A stretch of 64,000 nt of DNA from Rallus limicola (Eukaryota; Chordata; Aves; Gruiformes; Rallidae): contig JAKCOZ010000001.1 in the NCBI GenBank assembly GCA_022605955.1, forward strand, positions 80,464,520 through 80,528,519, in the 5' to 3' direction. The notes below the pieces were generated by a model that saw only the letters and a list, made by a program, of their open reading frames with translations, did no database searches and was not told the origin of the DNA. Made by a program: the position numbers and the translations under genes. This document shows, piece after piece, positions 22,681 through 35,491 of this stretch. Each line of letters begins with the position of its first letter. The first letter of the stretch is position 1.

Positions 22681-25600
22681 CCTGCTCCCCCCACCTCTGT
22701 CCAGGCTTCTGCCCTCCCCTGCACCAGCACAGACAATATTGGCGTGAGATCAGTAAGCAATCAGCAAGCTGCTGGACTGACACTGCTCTGAGGTGCCAGT
22801 CCTGCTCCATCTTGAGGTCAGTGACCACAATCCCATTTGCCTGAAGCGGAAACAGATCAAGTCTTAATTTCCCTGCTGTTCCAGCAGCCAAGCACATGCG
22901 CTAACCTCCACTGCAAGAGTTACATGCTACCATTGTGCTGCAAATAACATCCCCCTGACACACGTCGAGTACATCAAAATAACCTCGAGTTGGCTTTCGT
23001 GGCATCCCTCAGAGTCCCTGTTGCCTCCTACCAGGAGCTGGGCATTGCCTGTGCGCCGAGAGCCAGTGCAGCAAGAGAGCAGCAGACTACAGGTGTTAGG
23101 CGGATAAATATGCATCTTGTAAAATGATTAAACAATAGTGCAGCAGTGAAAATCTACACAGAGAAAAGAAGGATTGAATAACAGCATAGCAAGCATGGCA
23201 CAGCGTATCCTAGTCTATCTATTTTGGTCACTACTTCGTTTTTTATGAGTTTAGTCACTTGGACCCACAAATTTCCAGTTCAGCTTAGGCTTGGTAAAAT
23301 CATGTTTTTCTCCCATGCTCCAAGCATGTTTCCGTGTTCTGTTTTTGCATACCCTGAATTGATATGATGGAAGCTGCACCCCTATCCCTTTAACCCCCGC
23401 CCACTCCAGCCCCAACAGAGCTCCTGAGACCCCAGGCACCCACACAGGCTCCCTCCAAAGCCTGCAGTCAGCATGCATGAAAGAAACAGAAAGCAGGGCC
23501 CCAAAGTTTGTGTATTTCTCTTAGCCTGAAAACGCTGTAGAGCTATAAAGCTGGCCCAGCTCTCACTCGAGTCCCTTTCTCCTGCAAGCGGGGACCGCAG
23601 TTGGAGCAGAAGTGAGCCGCTGGCCCAAGTTCGGTGCTCCCTGCCAGCCAGGCTCAGGTGTGTTTCTGAGAGGGGGCAGCTGCCCAAAGCACAGGCAGCA
23701 AAGTGTGCCTAGGCCGCTGCAAGGCAGAGCCTGCCTTGTGCATGAAATCATAGCTGAGCATGTAACCAAACATGGGCTTTGAAGCACGCATGTGCTACAA
23801 AGCCTAGTGAAGGTCACCCAGGTAACACTTGACTTGGAGGTGTTTATCTCTGAACCCTTTGCTCCTTTTGATCCTTGCACATGACAAACCAGGGAATTAG
23901 AAGAGCAAGGGGCAGATCCCCTCCCATGGCATCCTTCTAACACCTCAGCCCCGCCATTAACACATCTCCACCCCCATCCCTGGGTCTCCATATCTGCCTC
24001 CTTCCTGCCAATCTGATCCCAGCCTCCCCTTCCCCTCTTGTCCCCTTCTCAGCTCCCAGCTCCCTGTGAGGACCCTGACCCTTGGTCTCAACACCTTTTG
24101 CTCTACTGCTTCTTTGAGCCGGGCACTCTGTCCAGCCAGTTTTTCTCTCTAAAAACCTTGGAATTTCGTTTAGCTGTGGATCCTTAGTCTCCAGGGTGAT
24201 TTTGGCCTTAGATACTAGGACACAGAAACACCAGAGAAAGAAACACCAGGAAGCCTGAAGAGGGTGGTTTTCTAGTTTCAGTGGTCAACCTCCACATCAG
24301 AAAAAGCACTGGTGATGTTGGTCCTCAGAGGTCATTTTCCTGAAGAGGCCGATGACAAACTGAGCTGTGGATACTGGGACGTCACAGGCAGACCAGCCTT
24401 GTTGGTGCCACCCAAATCCCATACCAGAGCTGTGATCAATCAACTCCTGCTTCCAGGGTTATTATCTGGTGCTTCCCACACACACAAAATTAAAACCCCA
24501 TTAAAGATGGAGTGCATGTGTTCCTCCATGCATGTATTTGTGCTTGCACTAGTGTCTCAGGACTGGCGGGACTGGGCTAGGGCTGTCATTACAGCCACAC
24601 CACAACCTACCACAGGCGCCAAGGGCTACAGCTCTCCATGGAAACACTAATCCCTGTGAAATGGGATCTTAGTTTGTTTTTTGTTTTTTAAGAAGCCCCA
24701 AAAAAATAGCTGAGAGACCACAAAGCTAGATAGAAAACTTTAACAAGGCAAGAACACCAGACTGCCCCTAGTCCTACTCCCCAAATGTCATGCTGGCTTT
24801 TAGGGTTTGCTTCTGGAGGCGCAAGTTATGTTTTCCACCCACCTCTGTGTCAATGCACACCTCATCTGTTGTCTGTCATTTGTCAGTTAAAAAAAATAAA
24901 TAGATGGAGGGCAATTTCATCACCTACACATCTTTTCCTATGTAATTTATCCTGGACAGATGAATAGAAGTGATGGAAGTGGTTTAAATGTACAGTGGAG
25001 AAGCTGTGTGTCCATCATATGCTTAAGGGAAAAAATAGCAACACCACCCACTGATTATGCAGACAGTATTATAACTTTGCATATACTCTTGGGTGGAATA
25101 GATTCAGGAATGACAGTATCATGATATAACAATTGAGTATTCATTTACTGGCTAATCTATAGCTCAGATCATTACTCACTAGGCTTACAAAGCACAGCTC
25201 TGGCCTGGCTTTCTAACTAACAGTTAGAGAAGGCAAAATCAAACCAATTTTCATGCAGAATTTCAATGCCTTTATTGTGGTACTGGAGCCACAACTTTAG
25301 GGAGGGCTGGAGTAACTAACCCTTGATTTCTGATTCCCTGTCCAGTGCATCCAGGTGGAGCTTCACATCACAGAACATGTCTGCAGTCTGTTCAAGCAGT
25401 TGCACATCTGCAAAACACTGGGCACTTTCAGCTCCCTGTCCTAAGGGACAGACTGGCCCCAGTGTGATGTCACATGCTGTTATTCAGCACAGCGATGATA
25501 TCACAGGGCTCAGTGCTCTCGTCAATGAACATCGGGCTGATGAAGCTGTTGAAGAGCTAAAAAAGGAAAGAAAAAGAGAAGAAACAAAACCATAGCAGAC

Positions 25601-26412
25601 CCCAAATACGTGCTCCATAGGAAATGGGGATATTTCGACAGATGATTTCACCTCCTGAAGTGCAAAGACAGCACAGCATACAGTGTGCAGATGATAAAGG
25701 GGGAGAACAGTACAAGAAGATGGGCATTTGTATTTGCCATAAGATACTTCTCCTGTGCAGGGGAACATGCAGAACAAAGATGATTAAATGAAAGTTGCAG
25801 GTTGGAGTGAAATGCAATTGACCCAGACTTTTCTGGATTTTTTTGAGAGAAAGTGAAGTCTTTTGTGGCTGAAAAAAGAAGAGGAAACACCCTTGTTCTG
25901 ATACTCTAAAGCTTAAGAGAAAGGTGTAGCAAATAGAGTCCTGAATTATAGACAATATAGCCCATCTATGACATAGAGCATCAGAGATTGCACAGGAAAC
26001 AGCAGGGGCCACTGCAAACATTTGTTTCATGAGATTAAATAAAATGTGATTATCAAGCCACTGATTTGAATATAAAAATAGGAAATGATGCCAAGTGTAT
26101 AAGAAGTCTGTCTTCTAAAACACTGGCAGGATTCAAATAAAGACTTCAACAGCAGCATCCAGAAAAAAAATGAACCCTAACTTCTCTAAGCATCCTTTGG
26201 AAGCTGTTTGTCCATCAATGGACCACAAGCTGTCCTCTCAGGCCACTGGGGCAGGTGGCTCCAGATCAAAGCGTCTTCTTCATCCATTCTCCATATCTAT
26301 TAGAAGTGCCAGGTGCACCTGCAGGATTTAAAGCATATAGGTCTCTGTGCAGAAAGCTAATCTCTTGAATTTTATCCGTTAATTAACTAGATGCCAACTG
26401 GAGAGTACAGGT

Positions 26413-26482
26413 GTTTGGCAGTTTCATGAGACACACACCACAGAGTCAGCAGCTGCCGTTGTATTACCTGAAACTGCCAAAC
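26413..26482. repeat. Perfect 14-base inverted repeat, hairpin-forming
   Basis: GTTTGGCAGTTTCA (26413-26426) is exactly complementary to TGAAACTGCCAAAC (26469-26482), with a 42-base loop. Three G:U pairs would extend the stem outward as RNA. The loop contains partial further pairing. It might be a pre-microRNA-like hairpin, the terminal repeats of a very small element, or a fortuitous palindrome. It matches no microRNA I can name. Confidence 0.6.
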
Positions 26483-27996
26483 GTTCCTCACTTATAGCCC
26501 AGCACGGAGGACTGTACCGAGGGTGACTCAAATGCTGTGACTCTCTGTGCTGCAATGAGATTTTGGTAAGCCTTAGCTGTGCAGGAGGCTCAAGTCTCAG
26601 CCCGATGAGCCCCAGCAGATCTAACCACTGTGTTTAGAATGTTGTGTTCGCAGATGCTTCTGCCTGAGGTCTGACACGACAACAGAGATGCCCCACAGCA
26701 CTTGCGCCAGCGTCTCTGTTCTTATGGTGCTGGTCAGGAAAGCAGCCTGACTGGCTGTGTGTGGCAGCAGCAGAGGTCACAGTCCCCAGATGCCCCGCTC
26801 CCAAGGTCCAGGGGTGCGTTACATGGGTTATGTATTGTGGGAGGGAAGGAGAAGAAGGAGGATCATTCATCCTCCATGGACTAACAATGGTCTGCAAAAT
26901 GACACAGCACACCCGCCCTCATCCCCAGACCTGCCAGGGCCATACGCTGAAAGCAGGTTTTGGCAGCCTGTGAAAATGTCACAGCCTTGGTAGCTTTATG
27001 TCCAGAAACTGAGAAGCCAGGAGTGGCTTCAGCTGGAAAAAAAAGGTCCAAGTTTTAACACGAGCAGCCTGCTTTCTCTGAGAGTCCCTCTGCCTTTCCC
27101 ACTCTCTCCCCTGCCTTGGTTTTGTCTGTAGCGGTGTTCTGCTCTGCAGGTGGGAGGTAGCAGCTGGGGACTGCCAACTGGATGCAGTTCTGGACCCATT
27201 TCCACTGCTATATCCCAGGACACCATTTCTCTCCTAGACACAGCTTTAGAAGGGGTGATCTTAAATGTGGCTTAACAGAGATCGTTGGAGATGCCTGTTA
27301 CCCTGCCACAAGCACAGGAGAGGTATGACCGCAGCTGAGAGGAAGCAATGGTGAGACTCCAAGAAGATAGTACATAAGCATCCAGTGGTGAACTTTCAAG
27401 GGAATCTTCAGAAAAAAAAAATGCATCCAGCTCCCACAAAGCTCCTCTGAAAACCAATACCTCCTGCCAAGGATGAGATCTAGCACGCACCCACTGCGTT
27501 TGTCATCAGGAGGCTACAGAATGCCTGATGCGGGCACCATGCTGACAGAACAGCAGGGCTCCTTGGTGAGGCCAGTGGAGCTGTGAGCAGACAGCAAGGT
27601 GTCCTTCCCCCCAAGCCTCCCAGCTGATTAGCATGCTCAGGAAAGGTTTTACATGCGCAAGATATCTGTAAGGCCTGCTGCCAGCTTTTTGCCAATGCAC
27701 TGATTTTTCGTGATGCGACTTATTGCTTTCTTCTAGTAAATATTGATAATGCTCTTGGATGAATTACAGACATTTAAAAATGAATTAGATTGTATGTGTG
27801 TCTGTCTCTTCCATTCCCTTTCTGTTTCTCCACCACAGGATCTACAGCTTTGAAATGTTGATACATATTCATTACAGCTTCTACAACTTGAAAGGCATAG
27901 CTGAAGGGAGAGCTCTGATCAACAAGAATGAGAAAGCAGCAATGAAAGCAGGATACGTGTCTGCAAGCACAGAGAGTAAGCAGCATTCTAGCAGTT

Positions 27997-28150
27997 AGCA
28001 CACAGAATGAGGTATCAGGAGATCTAAATCCTGGTCATGACTCTGCTATTATCTCTGATGTCTGTGAACAAGACTGTGCCTCAGCTCCCCCAGCCATAGG
28101 GTAGAGATGGCAATGCTTACCAGTGCTCTGAAGCGTTATGCTACATAAAT
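27997..28150 (+). mobile_element. MIR-type SINE, ancient copy
   Basis: The sequence follows the MIR layout in order: an AGATCTAAATCCTGG stretch at the B-box/tRNA-derived end, GACTCTGC, then TGTGCCTCAGC and a GTAGAGATGGCAATGC segment corresponding to the core and the 'aaaatgggg' region. Many substitutions show great age, which fits: MIR spread before the bird-mammal split and is rare and worn in birds. Boundaries are approximate. Confidence 0.55.
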
Positions 28151-29567
28151 ACCTCAAACTGATGGCAAATTACTCCAGCTGTCACTTCTCCTGTCATGTC
28201 CAGTTGTCAAAGAGATGAATCCAGTGAGAAATTCTTGGGGAGATGCCCTGAGCAGGTACCAAAACCACAGGTGGTGGCATCCTCTGCTTGTAGCATTCAG
28301 ATCAGAACCTCAGCGATATGTGGTGCGCGCACACTTTTTTGCACATCCCTGCATGCCCGTGCAGGCTTTTGCAGGAGTGCTCTGTGCTTGCATGGAGACA
28401 ACTTTTGTTCTGTTGTGTTTTGAAGCGTCCCCAGCCCAAAAGTTAAAACAATGTGGAAGGAAACTTTGGAGGGATCTTCCACACCCGTTCCTACAGGCTG
28501 GGGTGCAGTGAGGAAACGCAGACGGAAGCTTGAGCTTGTGTTTCTTAGGGCAGCATTGCAGGTGTGAAGAGGGAAGCAAACTGCCTTTGTGCCAGTGGAG
28601 TGGCACAGTGACAACACTCTCATCTGTCTCTTCTCTTCTTCCACTGCAGCTCCTTGTGTGCATTTCTTTGATGTGAAGTTGGGTCTAGCACCAGGAGGCA
28701 TTTGGCCAGTGGCCTCCATTTATGGCAAGACCCAAAATCACACTGGGTAGGAATTCAATCGTTAATCTGGAAAAATCCTTCCTAAGCAAAGTTTAGTCAG
28801 AACTACAGAGAAGTTGGGGGGTTTGGCAAGCTGGCGTTTTTTTGATAAAGTCAATGCAGCTGAAAAATCCCCAGGCATGCCTGGCTGTGACATCCGAACA
28901 GTTCTGCCCCTCCCTGGCACAGCTTCAGAATGCAAAACTCTTGCAATTGGGACAGCTTCAAGTTCTAGTGTGAAAGCACACTCACCTGTTAAAACCCTGC
29001 TTAGACCATTCATTTAGTGCCTTTCCAGTCCAAACACTGTCTGCAATTTTTCTCTTTCTTCACAAGAATCTTTTTTTATGCTGGTGTTAAATATGAGGCT
29101 GGTGAAAAGTTTCACATTAACAGTAACAAGTGGAGCAGGTTGAATGCTTGAGCAAGCTCTTTTCTTACAGCTCCTGATGCTAATACATCTCAGATATTGT
29201 CCCCAGAGATGAGAGAGTAGCTTGCATCTTGCTCACTTTCCAGCCTCTCTGCCAGGCTTGCCAGTGAAAGAGGGAGACAGTTTCCAGCAGTGTTGGTATT
29301 TCTGACGTTCACTGATGGAGTAGGAACTGGACTGGGACTAAATTCATTTCCTATCGGCTGACAGCCAGTCAGCACATGATAGAAATTTGCAGTCCCTGCT
29401 GGTGTGGGCTGGATTCATATTGGCAAACTCCACATGAAAAGGCTGTCTGACCCATTACTAAACTGTTGATGCCAAGCCATTTCCCTGTCTCCTGTGAGGA
29501 TTCATTTTATAGTCTTTATGATGAATAGCCCTTGATATGAAATAGTTTGGCATAAAAAGGTACCAAG

Positions 29568-29594
29568 AAAAGAAAAAAAAAAAAAAGAAAAAAA
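29568..29594 (+). repeat. A-rich low-complexity run
   Basis: A run of A broken by single G residues; no retroposed body was recognised next to it. Confidence 0.9.
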
Positions 29595-31217
29595 GCAGCA
29601 TATAACAGGAAGGAAGCATAGCTCTTTGTTTCTTGATGCACAAAGATCCATCTCTGAACTCGGGAAATATGCAGGCTGCGTAATGGATGTGATTAGATTT
29701 ACAAAAGAGACCTTCTTTTTGTCACCCACACAAAGGTCACCTCTGGAACAGAGGCTCTAACCCTCACATGCAAAGAGGGTTGCAAAGCAGGTTTCCATGA
29801 AGCCCGACCAGCTGCAATCCCCAGGAGTGCCCTGTGAAGATGAGTAGAGTTGGAACTTGTTTTTGTCGAAGGAGGAGCCCCTCCTTCCCCCAGTGCACCC
29901 GGAAGGGAAGTCATGTAAAAAATGATTCTCAGACAAGCAAACTGTCTTACACAAGAGCACACTTTGTCAATCCATGGTAAAGCAAAAGGTATGAAATAAT
30001 ACTCTGACTCACCTTATCAGAATGAACCAGCAACCCCGAGGGAGGATAAAAATGGGAAGCTCAATAAACCCATCACACGCCAGAAAGCATGTGTCAACCC
30101 CCAGCTCTGCTTTCTTCTGGGTTTTGCTTGGGGGTTTTCCTCTGCCCTTGCCCTGCAGCTCCCTCCCACCAGGGAAGGAATTTCAACATCCACTTGCTAA
30201 TCTGAACTGGGGAGAAGGCGCAGGTCGGACACTTGGCAGTATAACCCAACTTCATATCACGGGGCCAAAGGCTCTGTCCCAGTTTTTCATGGGAAGAGAG
30301 TGTGGCCCAAGTGTGGCATTAGGTATGCAATGAAATTTGTTGTACATACTTGACACTGCAGTGAGCATTGAAGAGCTGCTCCTTAAGCTGTTGGAGAGGC
30401 ATCAGCTAGTGTGAAGGAACAGTGGTTTGGAGAGTCGACCCTGCTGCCTAACTGCTGGGATGCCTCGGGGCAACACCACCTGGGTTTTCCCTACAGAACA
30501 GAACATTTATTTAGGCATCCTTTCCTGAAAGGGACTAACCATGTCCAAGTGTTATTACAGACACTCCTTATTGAGGTCATGCCTGTGGCAGCTGATGCTC
30601 CTCATAAACCATCACAAGTAAATCTGTGTCTTTGATTTACAGGGGCAAGATAGTTGTGTTTGATGACAGACTGCCTTAATGTGACTTTTATCAGCACCTT
30701 TCTCCCAAGATAAGGAGACTGTCAGAAAGATATCAGCAGTGGTTTAAGGGGAGCTGGATGCTGCTGTTCTAAAATATATAGCAGGAACATCTCTGTTCAC
30801 ATCTCCTAGTGTGAGGCAGCAGAGGAGGCTTACCAACTAAGACTATAGTACTCATGACACCAGTGTATGTGCTCCTTACTATTGGCCATATCTCCTCCAC
30901 CAAGTTGTTTTCTGAGAGCAGATTGAACTCCAAGTAGGCTGCATATTCCTTTCCAGTAACAGGATACCTGTTCTCACACTGCCCATGTCTGCCATCTCCC
31001 GGGCCCAGACCACTCAGGAAAACAAATCACAATCTGGAGCATGGAAAGTAGAAGGGAACATAATGCTGGAAGTTGTTTTTACCAACTAGCCATGAAAGGA
31101 CTTCATCTATAAGAAGACAACAAGAGGTTGCTGTGGATCCACACAGGAGATGACAGCTGAGTGACATGCCCAGCACTGGAACTACGGCAGATCACCACAG
31201 TAGACCATGAGTTTCTG

Positions 31218-31245
31218 GGTCCTAACAGACCGGTCCTAACAGACC
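31218..31245 (+). repeat. 14-base tandem duplication
   Basis: GGTCCTAACAGACC occurs twice head to tail without a mismatch. Each unit is also flanked by complementary GGTC/GACC ends. It is probably a small slippage duplication. Confidence 0.9.
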
Positions 31246-34200
31246 AAGGCAGATACAGAACCCCACAGAGGGCAGTGCAGGGTAGTGAAAGACTTAATCC
31301 AGACTTAAAGCCCCAGTGTGGCTCCTTGCTGATACCAGGAGAAGTGGGAACATTAAGGATGGGTGAGTAAACTCCAGGCCATTAAGAACAGGGCTAGTAA
31401 ATACAGGTTAGTGATTAAAGGATCTAGTTGTTATGGGTGCTGTGATAATATATTGCTGTGGGCAAAGAGAGGTGGCATGGGAAGCAGTGAAATAAATCTA
31501 TCTGAAAGGAGTTCATTGCCCGTGCTAGAGCGCATGCACATGCCAGAGCCTGGCTCTGTGCTGCTGGCTGCCTTCCCAAACTAGTGCACAGCAAGGTAAG
31601 AGGGAACTGACAAATCTATTTCCCTGAGATTCTGGCAAGGGGGACAAAATGAGCACCTATTTTTCCTCAGAAAGGAGAGTCCAGCATGTTTTTTCTACCC
31701 ATTTGATAAGCCACAGAACTAGAAAAGATAGCAGTCTTCTCCCTTGGACAGTATCTCTTCCTCCTTTCACTGCCAGTGCCAGTCAGGCAGGATGGTTTAA
31801 AAGACTCATAAACCTGAGATGAGGGATCAAATCCTCCACTGCTTCTTCTTGAGAGTACCTCGTTTTAGTTGTGTAAGATGAGGACAGGAGGTATCTGAGC
31901 TTGAGCTGCCTTCAGCCAAAGAAGTTGGGTGGTACATGACTGCTGTTCCACCAGAAGGCAGCAACAAATTTGTCCTTGCTGGCAAGGGCTGTACTCCCAA
32001 AGTCAAAGGATGACTCCAGAGTCTTCTCCAGGACCCTACTGCTGCTCCACCTCCTGCACAGGGAACATTGCTTTGCTGATCAAGAAGCACTCTGTAAGGA
32101 TGGCTTTGGTCCCAAGCCTTCTCCATCACTAATGTCCATGACTGTCCCTGTGATTGCAGCTGCCTGAGGGAAGTGAGCCTTCCAGACTGTTTCAGACTTC
32201 AGTGTGATGCATGAGGGAGCCTTTAAGCTATGCCTACGGCTCTCCTTCTTCATAATCCAATATAGGTCTCCTTCCTTTTCTTCTCCGGGGAAGAGGAGAA
32301 AGCCAAGCTCTTAAGTTATCTCTATCTTTAATTCATCCATATATGTTCTTAATTCTTCCATATGTGTAACAGTTGTTTCTGAATCGCTAGCACAAGATCA
32401 GTTCTCATTATACTGAAGAGAAAGTATACAGGGTTCATTACTGTTCTCACTTAAAATCAGGCACAACTCTTATATTGACTGGTTTGGGGTCAGAAAGAAG
32501 CAGAGGAGCATGACTCTCTCCCTCTGTCTCTTGTGCGTGTGTGTATGTGTGTGTGCCTCTGCATGTGCGTAGATTGCCTCTGAAAAATAAAATCCTTCCG
32601 TATGCTAATTTTTCTCTTTGAGTTTCCAAGACAACAGTGGTTTCACTCAGTGCTGTCCCCATGTAACTCCTTGGTCCTCTCTCTTCAGAGGCAGCTTCAT
32701 GGCTTCTCAGGGCACTATTTTTCCCCCCACTCTGTTTCTGTAGCTTTTCCATAGGCTTCCAATCACCCAGACTGAACAGTCCTACCCTGGGCATCTGTGA
32801 ATGCTGCCACAAGGAGAAAATAGCCCTGCACAAGCTATGGTGTGACCTCAAGGAAAGCATCCGCAACTCTGGTGTAATGGCCCCGTTTACGTTCTTTCTC
32901 CTCCTTGTGTGTGGAGCCACTTATCCCATTTGTTTTGTCAAATAAACTACCTCACTTGGCTGTGGGGTAGAAGCATGTCCATAGGCAGGTACTGTGCTGT
33001 CATGCTGTAAAGGTCATGTCTCAGCCTGGGATGCCTCTTATCTGGGATGACTTGTTCTGCATCTGTGTCCAAAAGCATTCAGAGGCATGAGGTCTTCTCA
33101 TTAAATTTGTACTTTGGGGGGCATTTCAGTAACAGATACCAGTGGCTGTGCCCACCACGCAGAGCAGGATATAGCAGCATTTTACATCGACTGGTGCAGC
33201 TGCTTAATAGATGTCATTTTTACATGGGCAGGTACCAGCAGACATGTCAATTCATTTTGCCACTGTCACCGCTTGTCCTCTGCAGTTTGGAGTTTCCTGG
33301 CAGTATGGCTGTGCAAGGAGAGGCTGCATAAGCCATAGAGCAGTGGCTTTCTCCACTTTCCACTGGGTACAGGTCCTTCTAGTGTTCTTAAGAGCTCACC
33401 TGCTGTGAAACACAAACCCAAGGGCTTGTCCTGCCACCCCTTTCCTGGGAAGGTTGCCCTCCAGCCCCTGGGATCTCACCTGTGGGAACATTTCCTAATT
33501 TTCAAACTATATCCTTCACTCTTGTTCCCTTCATTTCCACTGCAAGCATCAGACCAGCTCCTTCCTTCCTTGCCTGAAAACTCAGATCACTTACCAGTTG
33601 CACCACTGTCTCCTGCCATGTATCTCCTTTTCTGTCACACAGCAAACCTTGCCATAAAAAACATCTTCATCGGTAGGGTGCAGGGAACTGCAGCAGGATA
33701 TTCCAGGAAATCAGCGACAAAACAAGATCCCTAAGTACTGATAAGAGGTAGTGGCTCAGATTGTGATTTGAAGAAGGCTTCTTCTACACCTTTGCTAGTA
33801 GCTTTCATTCCTCATCAGCCCAGACGATCAAAGCTCTCTACCTGATGGGACATGAGTGCTGGGGGGATATAAGCAAGTGCTTATAAAAGCAGCCAGGTTC
33901 CTGGGATGTTACAAGAAAGCACAAGAACAGAATAGCTGTGTATTCTGCAGAGAAGCTGTAAATCAGATGTTCCTGCTTATCTTTTTTTTCTTTTCCAGGC
34001 TTTATTTTACTGCTCTTTAAAAGAAAAAGCAGCAGAAAAACAGCCCCCGGGTCCAGGCCTGGTATAGAGCATCTTTGGTTTGGTGCATTCAGAGACCTAT
34101 CCAAGTTTGATAGGGGCATCTGCAGCTCTCAGAAATCCCCCTGGAAATGGAGTCAGCAGCAAGCTAGAGAAAATGCCAATATTTAGTCTTGAGAAAAAAT

Positions 34201-35136
34201 GAACAAAAATAGAGATGTTCCAAAACATTGTCTAAAGTTCATGCATAGCTGTAGAGGTGGACGAGTGACATGCAGCATTGCTACACATTGCTCTGCCCCA
34301 TTGATTTGCTGTGGGATGCAGGGCAAACTGTGTCTCTGTGCCCCGTCCATGAAAGGTACATATCAAGTCACAAGAAACCTGGAAGATTTCATTCCTATTT
34401 TGAAAATCCTGTTCAGAAATTGTTACAAATGGACAAAATATATTTTTTTTGTCTATGTCTTACTGTTTCAGAGGAGAGGAAATACTGAGAAAATCAAAAG
34501 ATCTATTGATATGTCCAGATTTAAATCTGATCTTGAACTTGGTACAAACATCTTTGATTTTTAAAGCCATTGGTTTGTGAATTTGAGAACTATTTTGGGA
34601 GCCTGTGTTGCTTTTAAGATTCAGAGAGAGCAAGGTTTTGGACCACAACTCATACAGGCACACACAGATGCCCCTTTCAGTCAGCCGGTTCAACTATGTC
34701 AGAAAATTTTCTGCATTCTTTACCAAAAAAACCCAACCTGAAGGTAGCTAGAGTCACACCACAAACAAGGGAATTATATTTGATAATCAGATGTCCTCAG
34801 CTGCATTGTTACATTGACCACTACAGAAAATCACTCCGGAAACCTCCATCACCCTGAGAGATCCTTGATCTTCGAGCACACAAAGCAGGTTGTTACAGCT
34901 ATCCGCTGTTCCTGCAGAACAGCAAACAATCAGGTTGGTGAAGAAGCACGCTCGTACTCCTTCAGTTCCCAGAAGTGCTATATGCAAGACTAACAGCAAA
35001 ATGCCTTTGCCTACAGGAACATGCCTTAGGATCACGCATCACAGATCTGTGCCCCAACCTAACTGCGACTGTGAGCATTTATAAAGTACATGAGATCTCA
35101 TACAAAGAAAGAGGTAAACAATTCAAAATAGAAATG

Positions 35137-35491
35137 TGTCCTGGTTTTGCCTGAGATAGAGTTAATTTTCCTTCTAGCTGGTACAGCGCTGTGCTTTGGA
35201 TGAAAACAATGTTGATAACACACTGATACTTTAGTTGTTGCCAAGTACTTAAGAACTTTTCAGCTTTTCATACTGCCCTGACAAGGAGAAGGTGGCGGGT
35301 TGCACAAGAAGCTTGGTTTGCATATCATCATCATCTTCTTCTTCTTCCTTTTCTGTCCTATTACACTGTCTTTATCTCAACCCACAAATTTTACCTTTTC
35401 TGTCTTTATTCTCTACCCCATCCCACTGGTGGGGAGAGTCTGCAAAGGGCTGTGTGGTTGTTTTAGCTGCCTGCCAGGTTAAACCACAACA
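35137..35491 (+). mobile_element. Solo LTR of an endogenous retrovirus, shortened
   Basis: It begins TGTCCTGGTTTTGCCTGAGA and continues with 'gagttaattttccttctagc', 'tgttgataacacactgatac' and 'agttgttgccaagtacttaa', which I recognise as the 5' part of a common avian ERV LTR. It ends GGTTAAACCACAACA. The middle (the region that normally holds the TATA box) appears to be missing. A CAT/CTT-rich microsatellite has grown near 35325-35350. No exact target duplication abuts the ends; AGAAAT occurs near both (35130-35135 and 35496-35501), which is only suggestive. There is no internal viral sequence. Confidence 0.8.
35325..35350 (+). repeat. (CAT)n(CTT)n microsatellite inside the LTR
   Basis: Short runs of ATC followed by TTC trinucleotides within the solo LTR. 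Confidence 0.8.

Larger units (their letters stand above)
19989..35136. other. Long unique non-coding stretch
   Basis: Fifteen kilobases without a recognisable gene. Contents: a (GT)n microsatellite (21612-21636), a possible conserved non-coding block (about 22260-22680), a pyrimidine-rich patch near 24.0-24.1 kb, a perfect inverted repeat (26413-26482), an exon-like open stretch (27839-27975), a MIR-type SINE (27997-28150), an A-rich run (29568-29594) and a small tandem duplication (31218-31245). The longest frames (157 codons, minus strand at 32447-32920 and 25557-26030) look random. Confidence 0.6.

Noticed and set aside
23660..23690. CTCF-like GAGAGGGGGCAGC
   Set aside because: It has an extra G relative to the core consensus and lacks the upstream CCA half.
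26413..26435. Similarity of the hairpin arm to miR-182
   Set aside because: Only the first seven bases or so agree (TTTGGCA). The next base breaks the miR-182 and miR-96 seeds and the rest differs.
32447..32920. 157-codon minus-strand frame
   Set aside because: It includes a peptide from a GT-rich tract (HTYTHA) and shows no similarity or splice context.
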